From contig NZ_JAMQAW010000042.1 in NCBI RefSeq assembly GCF_023701525.1, positions 1-64,000 on the forward strand: 64,000 nt of DNA, read 5' to 3'. The position numbers and the translations under genes are program-made. Under the pieces are notes generated by a model. The model worked only from the letters and a program-made list of their open reading frames with translations, searched no databases and was not told where the DNA came from. Of this stretch, positions 17,478 through 26,626 are shown in pieces (the first letter of the stretch is position 1; every line of letters begins with the position of its first letter). The DNA is from Streptomyces albipurpureus. GTDB lineage: Bacteria > Actinomycetota > Actinomycetes > Streptomycetales > Streptomycetaceae.

Positions 17478-18974
17478 ATGTCTCGAACTCTCTCCGTCGC
17501 GGAGCACCGAACGCTGCTGCGCGACTCGCTGTCCACAACCCTGGCCACCAATACCGTTTCCCTCCCCGTCTCGATGATGTACACGCCGGGCACCCACCGG
17601 GCGGCCCTGTACGCGGACAGCACCGTGGTGCGCGGGAAGGCCGGGCAGGGCAAGTCCTTCTGGGCTCGTGCCCTGGCCGACCCGCAGCTGCGCGTGATCG
17701 CCGCCCGCGAGTACCGCATGCCCCGGCTGGAGCGGACCGAGACGGTCACCGCCTTCGGCGAGGGCCCGGACTCCTCCCAGCCGTCGGCCGGGGAACTGCG
17801 TGCCCTGGCCGGATGGGGCGTACAGCCGACCGCCCTGTGGAGCGCCGTTGTCCTGACCGCCCTCGGCGTCCCCGACCTCGCCGCTCTGCCCACCTGGACC
17901 GAGCGCGTCGACTGGCTGGTCCGCAATCCCGGGGCCACCGACCGCTGTCTGGCCGAGTTCGAGACGGCCGCGCGGTCCGCCGACACTACCCGCCTCGTCG
18001 TGTTCGACGCCCTCGACCAGCTCCACCCCGACCGCAGCCTGGCCGAACACCTTGCCTCCGGCATCCTCAACGTCGCCCTCGCACTGTCCCGGGGCACCAG
18101 CCGACTGCGCGCGAAGGTCTTCATCCGCCCGGACATGCTGGAGGGAGCCTTGATCGGCGTCTCGCGCGCCGAACGCGCCTTCCTGATCAGCAGTAATCGC
18201 TCCGCCGACCTGTCCTGGGGCCGGGCCGACTACCTCGGCCGTACCGGCCGGACCGAGTTGTACGGGCTACTCTTCCACCTCCTGGGCAACTACGACAGCA
18301 GCGAGGCGGCCGCCTTCCGCGCGGCCTGGCCCACCTGGAAGCAGGGCGAGAGCGGCCGGTTCCTCGCCCCCGACGAACTGAGCGGCGATGCGAACAGGCA
18401 GGAGGAAGTCTTCACCACCCTCGTCGGCCGGTACATGGGTATCAGCGCCCGCCAGGGATTCACCTACAACTACCTTGCCTGCTACCTCCAGGACGCCCTG
18501 GGCACCGTCACACCGCGCCCGTTCCTCACCGCCCTGGCCACCGCGTTGGAGAGCACCGACCGCGATCACCCAGGCCACGACCGCCCACTGCACCACAACA
18601 GCCTCCGCCACGGAGTCTGTTGTGGCGCTCGAGCCATCGAACTCCACCAGGCGCAGCCCTGGGTCCGGCTTGCCGTGGAGCCGCTGGCCGGACAGCAACT
18701 CCCGCTCTGGGAGGAGGATATCTTCGACCTGTGGCAGCGCGCCGCGCTGAGCGACCGGCTCCAGGAAATCACACAGCGGTCCGCCACGGACTCCGGTCGA
18801 GCCCGGACCGGGCCGCGTTACCCGGCCAATTACCCGCTCCTGCTGGAGGAACTGGTCGGCGCGGGCGTGCTGAGCCGACGCACCAGCGGCCAGGTCGACA
18901 TGCCCGACGTGTACCGCATCCCCTATGGCCTGGGTCGCCGTGGTGGCGTCCGGCGTACCCGTACTGCCGCATAG
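17478..18974 (+). CDS. P-loop ATPase, STAND/KAP-like
   Basis: About 498 aa. ATG at 17478 preferred over 17475 because of spacing to GGAAGG. Walker A is GKAGQGKS (about residues 54-61) after strand STVVR. Walker B is LVVFDALDQL (about 174-183). A later segment, RAKVFIRPDMLEGALIG then ADLSWGRADYLGRTGR with a following helix, is laid out like sensor and lid regions of large signalling-type P-loop ATPases. No nuclease or protease domain is attached. Possible roles are a DNA-linked motor, a regulator or a defence sensor, and none is demonstrated. Confidence 0.7.
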   Translation: MSRTLSVAEHRTLLRDSLSTTLATNTVSLPVSMMYTPGTHRAALYADSTVVRGKAGQGKSFWARALADPQLRVIAAREYRMPRLERTETVTAFGEGPDSSQPSAGELRALAGWGVQPTALWSAVVLTALGVPDLAALPTWTERVDWLVRNPGATDRCLAEFETAARSADTTRLVVFDALDQLHPDRSLAEHLASGILNVALALSRGTSRLRAKVFIRPDMLEGALIGVSRAERAFLISSNRSADLSWGRADYLGRTGRTELYGLLFHLLGNYDSSEAAAFRAAWPTWKQGESGRFLAPDELSGDANRQEEVFTTLVGRYMGISARQGFTYNYLACYLQDALGTVTPRPFLTALATALESTDRDHPGHDRPLHHNSLRHGVCCGARAIELHQAQPWVRLAVEPLAGQQLPLWEEDIFDLWQRAALSDRLQEITQRSATDSGRARTGPRYPANYPLLLEELVGAGVLSRRTSGQVDMPDVYRIPYGLGRRGGVRRTRTAA

Positions 18975-18989
18975 CCCGCCCACCCCGAG

Positions 18990-19109
18990 ATGCCGACCAT
19001 CACGTTCACCCAATCGGTCATTCCCCCGCCGGGAAAGAACCAAAGTCACCGGTATTGCGTCAAGGGAACGGGCGCGCTCTCACCTTCAAGAGGAAGTCCT
19101 GACCGATGA
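18990..19109 (+). CDS. Possible 39-aa ORF coupled to the next gene
   Basis: ATG 15 bases past the ATPase stop. The last codon overlaps the next start as ATGA. Sequence begins MPTITFTQSVIPPPGKN. Too short to judge by composition. Listed because of the coupling geometry. Confidence 0.3.
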   Translation: MPTITFTQSVIPPPGKNQSHRYCVKGTGALSPSRGSPDR

Positions 19110-19417
19110 AGATCGCCGTAGTCAGCTCGGCCGCGCTGCTCACCAGGCCGTGGAATAGCCTCCACCACATGCCGCTTCCCGCACCGAGCGACCTGGTCCA
19201 GGATCTCGTACGGTCCCACCGCCTGCTCAAACGACTGCAGCAGTCGTACCAGGCAGAAGGCACTACTGACGAGTGGCAGTCCGCAATGAGGATCGTCACG
19301 GACGCAGCCGCGGCCCGGGCCAGGACCAGCTCCAGCCACATCGTGAAGATCCGGCAGCTCGTTGCCGACAAGACATACCTGATCGGCAACGGGCTCTGTC
19401 ACGAAGACGAGCTGTAG
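19106..19417 (+). CDS. Unknown helical protein, 103 aa
   Basis: GAGGAAG lies upstream of the ATG. Helical (DLVQDLVRSHRLLKRLQQSY, DAAAARARTSSSHIVKIRQL). Ends just before a clear terminator. Function unknown. Confidence 0.6.
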   Translation: MKIAVVSSAALLTRPWNSLHHMPLPAPSDLVQDLVRSHRLLKRLQQSYQAEGTTDEWQSAMRIVTDAAAARARTSSSHIVKIRQLVADKTYLIGNGLCHEDEL

Positions 19418-19442
19418 AACCAAGGACACCGCAACAACGAGC

Positions 19443-19471
19443 CGGCTCACCAATTCTGGTGGGCCGCTTTT
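19443..19471 (+). terminator. Rho-independent terminator
   Basis: CGGCTCACCA, loop ATTC, TGGTGGGCCG, then CTTTTG. About 10-bp stem (with a T-G step) plus T-run. Ends the 17.1-19.4 kb unit and lies 23 bases ahead of the next start. Confidence 0.7.
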
Positions 19472-19493
19472 GTATCCCCAGGAGGAGTTCCAC

Positions 19494-19940
19494 ATGACCA
19501 TTCACATCGGTGAGACTGGCCAGACCATAGAGCCGGGCCAGACGTTCACCACCCCGAGCCTGAACTACACCCTCACGTACATGCGTACCGACGGCGACAA
19601 CCTGATCCTCCGCGACAGCACGGGCGAGTTCACGAGGCCGATCCGGCAGAAGTACCTGGCTGAATACGGGCACCGCCTGTCGAACACCGGCGAGAGTGTC
19701 GGCGACAATCCGGACTTCAAGACGTTCTCGCCAAGCACGTTCACGTTCACGTGTGCCGACTGCGGGAAGACCGCGCCGGTAGCCGCATTCCGCGAGATCA
19801 ACTGCAAGCCCGACGCCACAAACCTGGCGCTGCTGATCGCCACCCAGTCCGGGGAGACGGGGCAGCCCGGCTCGTGGGACGACCACGGCGTGGCGATGGC
19901 GCTAGCCGAGCTGGTCCTCAAGGAGAAGGGCCTCAAGTAG
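19494..19940 (+). CDS. Unknown protein with CxxC motif, 148 aa
   Basis: GGAGGAG precedes the ATG. First half is beta-rich (LNYTLTYMRTDGDNLILRDS), then FTCADCGK gives a CxxC that could be half a zinc site, followed by a helical C-terminus (MALAELVLKEKGL). Function unknown. Confidence 0.6.
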   Translation: MTIHIGETGQTIEPGQTFTTPSLNYTLTYMRTDGDNLILRDSTGEFTRPIRQKYLAEYGHRLSNTGESVGDNPDFKTFSPSTFTFTCADCGKTAPVAAFREINCKPDATNLALLIATQSGETGQPGSWDDHGVAMALAELVLKEKGLK

Positions 19941-20057
19941 GCCGGCTGAGGGACGTCAGAGGGCATCAGTTGCCTCGCCTTCTCTTGGCGTAGCGATTCG
20001 CTGGCCGATGGCTCCTGCGCGGAGCTGCCGGCCCCTCTCATTTCCGAGGAGAAGCTT

Positions 20058-20675
20058 GTGGAAGAGATGAAGTGCGCGACGCCCGGCTGTGGCCCCGCGG
20101 TCGAGATCTGCATTCGCGCGGTACTCGGCGTAGCTGACGACGGCAGCGTCAGCATCTCCCATTTCCGGCTGCCCGAGAGCACCGGGACCGAGTGCGGGCA
20201 GCGCGGGAACCAGCCGATCGATCCCAGGGACTACACCGACCAGATCCGTCGCATCGCCCCGGTGGAGGTCGGCGGCCCGAAGGTGCTGCCGAAGATCGAG
20301 GCCAGGACGCGGACCGACGTGATCACCTATGTCGACAGCGACGGCAACCCGCAGACCGAGTACTTCATCAACGGTCAGGAGATCTCCGCCCCGATCACCC
20401 AGAACATCCACGAACACGTCATCGACCCCGGCCGCTCAGGTGGCAGCCACACCTGGGCCTGCTCGATGTACGACTCCGCGTCGAACTTGGGAATCCCCGC
20501 CGCGGTCCGCACCAGGTTCGCCGACGCCATCGAGACCAGCGGCCACAACTGCCACAAGGAGCAGTGCACCTCCTGCGAGAACTGCGTCACGGAGCCCTGC
20601 CCGCTGATCACCGACACCGCGCGGGAGCACACGGACGCCCGCGCCGCCGAGGAGGCGGAGGAGGCGGAGGAGTGA
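20058..20675 (+). CDS. Cys-rich protein, 205 aa
   Basis: GTG after GAGGAG. Cysteines cluster at both ends: KCATPGCGPAVEIC at the start and HNCHKEQCTSCENCVTEPC near the C-terminus. The latter is dense enough for a zinc or iron-sulphur site. Central beta-rich region, acidic tail. Function unknown, redox or structural metal binding is a guess from the spacing. Confidence 0.6.
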   Translation: MEEMKCATPGCGPAVEICIRAVLGVADDGSVSISHFRLPESTGTECGQRGNQPIDPRDYTDQIRRIAPVEVGGPKVLPKIEARTRTDVITYVDSDGNPQTEYFINGQEISAPITQNIHEHVIDPGRSGGSHTWACSMYDSASNLGIPAAVRTRFADAIETSGHNCHKEQCTSCENCVTEPCPLITDTAREHTDARAAEEAEEAEE

Positions 20676-20790
20676 GCATGCCCAAGGTCCACCCCCGCTC
20701 TCTTCCCCCGGCGACGCAACTGCCCCGCCGCGACTACGGCGGCCCCATCACCCATCACATTTCGGCCCGACTTCCGACGAGGAGGCCCTC

Positions 20791-21099
20791 ATGGCCGTCC
20801 AGACCACCCCGGCCGACACCTTCACCGCGCTCGACAGCTGTTTCACCACGGAGCTCGCGGTCCTCATCGGCAGCGAACCGCCGCGCGGGCTCACTCCGAA
20901 CCGGTTCATCTACCTGGTCGAAGAAGTCCGCGATGTCCTCGCCGGCTCCAGCCTCGGCAACTTCCAGGACGCCAGCGACCACCTGGACTCCGCCGCCGTC
21001 TACCTCACCGACGCTCTGACCGAGCCCGCCACCGATCAGGCCGCGCTTCTGGCCCAAGCGCGCATCCACCTGCGCGGCGCGATCGAGACGGCCAGCTGA
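20791..21099 (+). CDS. Unknown helical protein, 102 aa
   Basis: GAGGAGG before the ATG. Helical throughout (FIYLVEEVRDVLAGSSLGNF, QAALLAQARIHLRGAIE). Single-gene unit. Function unknown. Confidence 0.6.
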   Translation: MAVQTTPADTFTALDSCFTTELAVLIGSEPPRGLTPNRFIYLVEEVRDVLAGSSLGNFQDASDHLDSAAVYLTDALTEPATDQAALLAQARIHLRGAIETAS

Positions 21100-21197
21100 A
21101 CCCCGCCTGAGTTGAGCGCGCTCTGTGCCGCGCCCGACCTGCACTCATCGGGGTCGGAACGGTCGCAGTGACCCCTCAACCCAGAAGGGAGACGGAC

Positions 21198-21500
21198 GTG
21201 CCGCTGCCCTACTTCGAGGTGAATGTCCCGATGCGCAGCACCGCGCAGACCGGCGTGCACGGTCTGCACGTTTTCACCGGCCGGGCCGACAGCCGCAGCT
21301 CCGCCCTACGGATCGCGCACGAGGTCTACGACGCGGTACGCGCCGCGACGGAGGTCGGAAGGGAGGTCCCCCACGGGCGGCCGGACGGCTGGGGCGCCTG
21401 CGGATTCCGGCCTGGCTGGGAGCTCGACTGGACCGCCGCGACTGCGGGCCGCTGGGCGAACCTCTGCCGCTCAACCGAGCCAAGCAACCTCGAGTTGTAG
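21198..21500 (+). CDS. Unknown protein, 100 aa
   Basis: GTG chosen because AAGGGAG lies 6 bases ahead. An ATG 30 bases upstream has none. Beta-alpha layout (YFEVNVPMRSTAQTGVHGLH, SALRIAHEVYDAVRAA), then a Trp-rich end. Function unknown. Confidence 0.6.
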   Translation: MPLPYFEVNVPMRSTAQTGVHGLHVFTGRADSRSSALRIAHEVYDAVRAATEVGREVPHGRPDGWGACGFRPGWELDWTAATAGRWANLCRSTEPSNLEL

Positions 21501-21589
21501 CTCTGCCCCGGGACAGCCGCTCTGCTTGACCGGCTTCGACGGCTGTCCCGGACCACCCATCCCGTACGAGACGAGAGGGAAACCTCAGT

Positions 21590-22306
21590 ATGCACTTCGT
21601 CCTGCGCACCAGGGGCCACTTCGGCCCGCGCACCCTCCTGATAGCCACCGCAGCCGTGCCGCTGACCGGCTGGGTGGTGCACGCCGTCGCGCTGCACATG
21701 AAGCTCGCCGCAGCGAAGAAGGATCCGCTGACCGGCCTTCTGCGCCGTGACGCCTATACCGCCCGCGCCTGCCGGCTCCTGGCCCGCCACGGCGACGACA
21801 CGACCGCAGTCATGGTCGACGCGGACAGGTTCAAGCGGATCAACGACGGCCTCGGACACGCGGCGGGCGACACCGTCCTCGCAACATTCGGCGCCCGGCT
21901 CACCGCCTGGGCGGGCCCACGTGCCGCCGTCGGCCGTCTCGGAGGTGATGAGTTCGCCGTGGTCCTGGAGCTGACCGCGGGCAACCTCGAGCAGCGCCTG
22001 GAGCAGCTGGTGCGGATGCTGCACACCCCGGTCACGCTGGACGACGGGAGCACCGTCGACGTGGCCGCGTCGGTCGGCGCCGCGACCCCGACTTCGGTCG
22101 GTTCCCGCGACCTGACCGTGCTGCAGAGGGCCGCGGACGCCGCTCTCTACGACGGCAAGCAGTCGGGTCGCGCGGTCCTCGCGACGGAGCAGCACCGCAC
22201 GGTGCCGTCCGTCAACGGCCGCCGGGCCGGACGTCCGGGCACCAGCGTGTGGGGTGAGCGGTGCCCCGTGATCACCGCCCCCAACACCGGGGAGAACTTC
22301 AAGTGA
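21590..22306 (+). CDS. Membrane-anchored diguanylate cyclase (GGDEF)
   Basis: 238 aa. One N-terminal membrane segment (TLLIATAAVPLTGWVVHAVAL, residues about 15-36 when trimmed) leads straight into a GGDEF domain: DPLTGL (45-50), metal Asp77 in VMVDADRFKRIND, active-site GGDEF (118-122) in GRLGGDEFAVV. All catalytic residues are present, so it should make cyclic di-GMP from two GTP. The inhibitory RxxD site five residues ahead of GGDEF is absent, so product feedback is unlikely. GAGAGGGA precedes the ATG. Coupled to the next gene by GTGA. In streptomycetes this messenger controls development through BldD (established), so a mobile copy could alter host sporulation timing (inference). Confidence 0.9.
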   Translation: MHFVLRTRGHFGPRTLLIATAAVPLTGWVVHAVALHMKLAAAKKDPLTGLLRRDAYTARACRLLARHGDDTTAVMVDADRFKRINDGLGHAAGDTVLATFGARLTAWAGPRAAVGRLGGDEFAVVLELTAGNLEQRLEQLVRMLHTPVTLDDGSTVDVAASVGAATPTSVGSRDLTVLQRAADAALYDGKQSGRAVLATEQHRTVPSVNGRRAGRPGTSVWGERCPVITAPNTGENFK

Positions 22307-23048
22307 ACGACCCCCGGATCCCCGTTGCCGACATCCGTGCCGCGCAGAACAAGTGCCTGGAACTGCTGGGTCTCGACCCGGTGTCCGAGACGGAGTACGA
22401 GAACATGCACCACCACTCCGGCGACGACTTCATGACCGAGTACCGCTACAACCGCCGGGGCACGGCCGACAGGGTCGTGGGCACCGTAACCGAGTGGGTA
22501 AGCGTCGGCGAGTCCGTGGAAGCGACGAAGCGCGAGGTCCGCATCGGCGGCGCGCACCCGCGCACCTACATCGTCATGGAAATGCCGAAGGGCACCTACG
22601 ACGGGCCGGACTACCGCATCACGCAGGGCGGCAAGTACATCGCCCACGCCGCAACGCTCCCGCGTGCGCTCTACCTGATCCAGCGGCACTTCGTCTACAG
22701 CACTGTCGAGCACCACGAAATCATGAGCCGGCCGATGTTCATGGAGCACATGGGCGACGGCCTCGACATCGTGGTGACCGAGGGACCGGACTTCGACATC
22801 CGCAAGTACCCCGACAGCGGCTCGTTCATGTTCACGTACACCAACGACGACGACCCGTGCTGCGGCGAGTACTCCTACCTCGTCAACGACAACGAGGCCA
22901 TGTTCACCGCGAACTGGGCCTTCATCGACGACACGAGGAAGACCCGGCCGAGTGGCGGATCAAGTCCATCGACTACCACCCCGGCGAGCCGGCCGTCACC
23001 TACTGCTTCAACGACGCGCGCGTGCCCATCGACAAGGACGGCACCTGA
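22303..23048 (+). pseudogene. Unknown protein with internal frameshift
   Basis: GTG overlaps the GGDEF stop. About 213 aa read well (RTYIVMEMPKGTYDGPDY, FMFTYTNDDDPCCGEYSYL) up to about 22945, where the frame turns into low-complexity Ser/Thr/Pro. Shifting back one base restores a natural end, EWRIKSIDYHPGEPAVTYC and then a stop at 23046-23048. A one-base indel or assembly error, or less likely a programmed shift (no slippery heptamer seen). About 248 aa if corrected. Family not recognised. Confidence 0.6.
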
Positions 23049-23071
23049 ACGTCCAGTCAGCTTCCGTCCGC

Positions 23072-23086
23072 CCCTTCGGCGGTGTG
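23072..23086. terminator. Short hairpin after the frameshifted gene
   Basis: CCGCC, loop CCTTC, GGCGG, in the gap before the next gene. Weak terminator or attenuator. Confidence 0.3.
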
Positions 23087-23128
23087 GCGGTGGCCGCCCT
23101 GCCAGCACGTACCGATGAGAGGACATCC

Positions 23129-23629
23129 GTGACCAGCAAGACCCAGGCCCCCACGCTCGACGGCGTGAACTGGCGCAAGCGCGACTCCGAGCTGCCCAGC
23201 CGCTACAACTACACCGTTGGGATGCTCAAGCCCGAGGAGACCACCAGCGGGCTCGGCTACATGGTCGACTGCAACCAGAGCGAGACGAAATGGGCCGCGT
23301 ACTGCTTCACCGCAGACAACTCCCAGTGGTGGGCTGCGCACGGCGACGGCAACCCGCAGGATGTCCTCGCCCGCCTGGAAGTCGCCGACGGCAAGGACTA
23401 CGCCGCCGTACAGCAGATCGGCGACGGCGCCGCCTTCGAGCAGCTCGCCACGATTGACTGGGACAACGTTCCCGTCGCGGCCGGCGACCACCACGCCTCC
23501 TTCCTGCTCGCCGGAAAGGTTCGCGACCACAAGGACTACTGCCAGCCCGAGCACACGCACCTGCGCTCGACCGTCGAGGGCTGGCTCAGCCGCTACTCCG
23601 CCGTCCACGCCCACCGATCCGAGAACTGA
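23129..23629 (+). CDS. Unknown acidic protein, 166 aa
   Basis: GTG start with GAGAGGA ahead. Mixed alpha/beta, Trp-rich (SETKWAAYCFTADNSQWWAA), His-rich end. Single soluble domain. Function unknown. Confidence 0.6.
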   Translation: MTSKTQAPTLDGVNWRKRDSELPSRYNYTVGMLKPEETTSGLGYMVDCNQSETKWAAYCFTADNSQWWAAHGDGNPQDVLARLEVADGKDYAAVQQIGDGAAFEQLATIDWDNVPVAAGDHHASFLLAGKVRDHKDYCQPEHTHLRSTVEGWLSRYSAVHAHRSEN

Positions 23630-23730
23630 CCGCGGCCCGACAGCTCTGGACCGCGCCCACCCCGGTGCCGGTGAGGCTTTCTGGAGCTGGTTCCCATCCA
23701 GATCCCAGCCGACACCACCAAGGAGTGATC

Positions 23731-24039
23731 ATGTCGCGCTACACCCTTGTCGAGCACGAGATGCTCCCAAACTTCGTCGTCGCCACCCGTGTCACCCCGA
23801 AGCTGGAGACCAAGGCCAAGCAGCACATGGGTGTGATCTTCGACGACTACGCGAAGGTCGACGCCGCCGCGGACGAGATCAACGACTGGGCCTTTGTTCG
23901 GGCAAACGACGCCGAGCCGATCTACCCGAACCGCATCGTGCACCTGACCGGATTCTCCTCCAAGTGTTCGGTCGACGGCCGCCGCCTCTACATCCCGCTC
24001 ACCACCCCCGACACCGCCACCGAGGAGAGCCGAACATGA
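23731..24039 (+). CDS. Unknown protein, 102 aa
   Basis: AAGGAG before the ATG. Beta start (YTLVEHEMLPNFVVATRV), helical middle (KVDAAADEINDWAFVRAND). First of three genes joined by ATGA/GTGA overlaps. Function unknown. Confidence 0.6.
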   Translation: MSRYTLVEHEMLPNFVVATRVTPKLETKAKQHMGVIFDDYAKVDAAADEINDWAFVRANDAEPIYPNRIVHLTGFSSKCSVDGRRLYIPLTTPDTATEESRT

Positions 24040-24410
24040 ACATTCCCGTCTTCCGCAGCCGCTACGGTGGCTCGATCCAGTGGCATGACGGCAAGCGGCA
24101 CCTCGCGGACACGGCCGTCAACCACGGCTACCACCACATCGTCGCCTGGCACATCCTGCTGGGCTCGAACGCCTACTACATCATCGACCGCTGCACCGAG
24201 GCGAAGGCCGCCGGCGCTCCGAATGACGTCTTCTCTTTCGACACCATCGACCGCTTCAAGCCGACCGAGCACAAGAGCTGGAAGCACTGGAGCACGTTCG
24301 GCGGCACCGGCCAGGTCCGCGAGATTGTCGAGTACATCGTCGCGGAGCTGGACCGACACACCAGGGCTCTCGCTGCGCACCGCGCCGCCATGAAGAGAGC
24401 CGGCCGGTGA
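24036..24410 (+). CDS. Unknown protein, 124 aa
   Basis: ATG overlaps the upstream stop. Helix-rich with aromatic and basic residues (YHHIVAWHILLGSNAYYIID, KSWKHWSTFGGTGQVREIV). Middle gene of the trio. Function unknown. Confidence 0.6.
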   Translation: MNIPVFRSRYGGSIQWHDGKRHLADTAVNHGYHHIVAWHILLGSNAYYIIDRCTEAKAAGAPNDVFSFDTIDRFKPTEHKSWKHWSTFGGTGQVREIVEYIVAELDRHTRALAAHRAAMKRAGR

Positions 24411-24598
24411 GTCCAATCGAGCCGCGCACACTGATCCATACCGCGCTGAGCAAGAAGGCCGGCAGACAGTACGGCGACGGGGTCAGCGTTGAGCAGATCC
24501 AGCCTGTGCCCGGCGAGCCGGTGCGCCTGCGGGTGCAGGCACCGGACCCGATGGGCGCGGTCCGCACCCACCTGATCGAGATCCGCGAGGAGAGCTGA
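24407..24598 (+). CDS. Unknown small protein, 63 aa
   Basis: GTG overlaps the upstream stop (GTGA). Beta-rich second half (EPVRLRVQAPDPMGAVRTHL). End of the coupled trio. Function unknown. Confidence 0.55.
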   Translation: MSPIEPRTLIHTALSKKAGRQYGDGVSVEQIQPVPGEPVRLRVQAPDPMGAVRTHLIEIREES

Positions 24599-25198
24599 CG
24601 CAGCCTGCTCCCGTTACCCCGGCCCGGTGTCACTGTCGTGGACGTGGCAGCCTGAACCGTACGACGCAGCGGTTGAAGGACAAGCCGACTCGATCGACGC
24701 CTACGCCCACGCGACGGCAGTACTGTCCGACCGCGGCCGTCAGCACACCGACGATCGCCCGGACTAGCGAGCTGTATCGCGAGCGCGCGCCGACGGGTGA
24801 ATGAACTGGATCGACGCAGTCGATCCGGAAGCAGATCTGCAGGAACATCGGCACCGCACCTCCTCGACTGCGGGCGCGGTCACTTCGTGGACTCCGCAGC
24901 AGGTCAGGTCGAGACCGATCACCTCGCCGACGACTTCGCGACCAACGCCGAACGTACGGCGCGAAGTGCTCGCGCTTCCGTGCCGCCTGGACGGCATGAC
25001 CCGTCGGATCTCACGCAAGCGGTGGCCCCACCCGGTCAACAGCGAGGCTGTGAATCCGTCCTGGTGGTGAATGGCCACCGCCGCGAACCGCAAGGTCCCG
25101 GGATCAGTCGAGGGCCTCAAGCACGACACGAGCGAAGAGGCCGCCGCTGGCTCTTCGCTCGCAGTAAACAACAACACGACGGACGGAGACGCCACGTG
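24599..25198. other. 600-bp stretch without a convincing gene
   Basis: ORFs here lack ribosome sites and read as low-complexity Arg/Ser/Pro. It contains mini-hairpin copy 2 (24809-24825), 374 bases ahead of the next gene. A gene remnant cannot be excluded, but no reading frame makes sense by eye. Confidence 0.5.
24809..24825 (+). repeat. Mini-hairpin repeat, copy 2 (loop GCA)
   Basis: GATCGAC-GCA-GTCGATC, followed by CGG. Perfect 7-bp stem, with arms differing from other copies but still complementary. Confidence 0.7.
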
Positions 25199-25798
25199 AT
25201 GCTCGCGATCGGCGCGCTGCTCGGCTGCGCCACCACTCTGCTCGCCCTCGCCATCCGGCGCAACCTGCCCCGCACGCCGCACTGCGGGTGGTGCGCGACC
25301 GCCTCGAACTGGCCAACCTCCCGGCACGACGCCCTGCTCTGCCGCGGCTACGTCCAGGACCGTCGCCGCGAACGGCTGCGCGACATCAGGTACGGCCGCC
25401 CCGTCGAGGAGCCGAACCCGTGGGGCGAGTCGTACCTGCTCGACGGAGAGATCGCCCGGCGAACCGAAGCCGATGCAATGAACACCAAGGCCACGACAGT
25501 CGTTGGTGACTTCGCCCAGGCGCTCGCCGAGCTGGCCGATGGATATCCGACCGATCCGGAGGGCACCGTGCCCGTGATCGTCACGGTCATCGCTCCGACG
25601 GTCGGCGAGCAGCACCAGGTCCCGATCGAGCCCGGCCAGGTCGACTGGCTGACTGCCCTGGTACGGGGCGAGCTGGATACCTGCCGCGCCGCGCACTCCG
25701 ACGGCACCGGCCACTGCCGGGGCACCGGCTTTGCGGGTGGAAGCGGAGGTGCCGCCCTGCTTGCTGAGCTGCCCGCCGACGACGAGAGCCAACCGTGA
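25199..25798 (+). CDS. Small membrane-anchored protein, 199 aa
   Basis: ATG after GACGGAGA (a GTG one codon earlier is possible). One N-terminal membrane segment (MLAIGALLGCATTLLALAI) followed by PHCGWCATAS and LCRGY, a likely zinc site, then a basic stretch (RRRERLRDIRYGR). The rest is acidic, ending in a Gly-rich tail. Type of membrane insertion unclear. Function unknown. Confidence 0.55.
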   Translation: MLAIGALLGCATTLLALAIRRNLPRTPHCGWCATASNWPTSRHDALLCRGYVQDRRRERLRDIRYGRPVEEPNPWGESYLLDGEIARRTEADAMNTKATTVVGDFAQALAELADGYPTDPEGTVPVIVTVIAPTVGEQHQVPIEPGQVDWLTALVRGELDTCRAAHSDGTGHCRGTGFAGGSGGAALLAELPADDESQP

Positions 25799-25993
25799 CG
25801 GCTGTCACTCTGCGGTCAAGACACCGACCTTGCTGCCCGGCTGCGCGCTGTTCTTCCGAGGCCAACCGCCACCAGCCTGCGATTCCTGTCCTACGGCACG
25901 TGTTTCAGGCCCACGGACCATGTCAATGCGAAGGCATCAACTGCCGCACCCGTCGGCGTTCACAACGCACATCATGAGAAAGGCGAGACCGCC

Positions 25994-26311
25994 ATGGTTG
26001 AGTCCACGACCACCGTAAGGCACGACGTCACCGTCGACTTCGGCTGCATCGAGCTCACGGGAGCACTCGTGCACGACAACGAGAACCGTCTGCTGGAACT
26101 CGAAAATGCCGAGGGCCCCGCAGAGCCCATCTCGATCAGCCTGCAGGTCTACGGTCTCACGCCCGAGCCCGGGAACGTCTTCATCAAGGACTGGTCCGAG
26201 CACTGTGGCCTGACGGCTCGCCTGGCGCAGGCGGGTCTGGTGGCGCCCGTGCAGACGCTCACTGTTGGGCCGTATCTCTCGACGGCCTACGAAGTGCAGG
26301 TGACGCTGTGA
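25994..26311 (+). CDS. Unknown protein, 105 aa
   Basis: GAAAGGCGAG precedes the ATG. Beta-rich (VRHDVTVDFGCIELTGALV, VQTLTVGPYLSTAYEVQV). Single soluble domain. In the same frame just past its stop lies a short hydrophobic sequence (VGALIAPAVVLVLWLST) without a good start codon, ending at 26463. Function unknown. Confidence 0.6.
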   Translation: MVESTTTVRHDVTVDFGCIELTGALVHDNENRLLELENAEGPAEPISISLQVYGLTPEPGNVFIKDWSEHCGLTARLAQAGLVAPVQTLTVGPYLSTAYEVQVTL

Positions 26312-26537
26312 GGAATTCCGCCCTCTGAGCTCCATGTAGGCGCGCTCATCGCCCCTGCAGTGGTTCTGGTGTTGTGGCTCTCCACAGCAACAATCCACCA
26401 GGCCGAGATCGCAAATCTCGAACACTTCCACCAACTCGCTCGCGCGGTCGGCGACACCGCCTGAGCACGGCAGGCAGAAACCGCGCCGCGGAACATTCGA
26501 ACATCACGTGGGGATCTGGTCGGAAAAGCGGCCGGTA

Positions 26538-26554
26538 AATCGGCGAAGCCGATT
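26538..26554 (+). repeat. Mini-hairpin repeat, copy 3 (loop GAA)
   Basis: AATCGGC-GAA-GCCGATT followed by CGG. Perfect 7-bp stem. First of three tandem copies before ssb. Confidence 0.7.
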
Positions 26555-26579
26555 CGGGACTCGGAATGACGAAGCATTC

Positions 26580-26596
26580 GATCAGCGCAGCTGATT
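26580..26596 (+). repeat. Mini-hairpin repeat, copy 4 (loop GCA)
   Basis: GATCAGC-GCA-GCTGATT followed by CGG. Six Watson-Crick pairs plus an outer G-T. Confidence 0.7.
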
Positions 26597-26626
26597 CGGA
26601 TGGAGCATTGAAAGAGAACATCATCT

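Noticed and set aside
22935-22955. Programmed -1 frameshift in the 22303 gene
   Set aside because: No X-XXY-YYZ slippery heptamer and no clear downstream fold at the point of change. A one-base indel or sequence error is more likely.
24764-25792. 342-codon minus-strand ORF
   Set aside because: Antisense to the 25199 membrane protein and the preceding gap. No ribosome site and biased composition.
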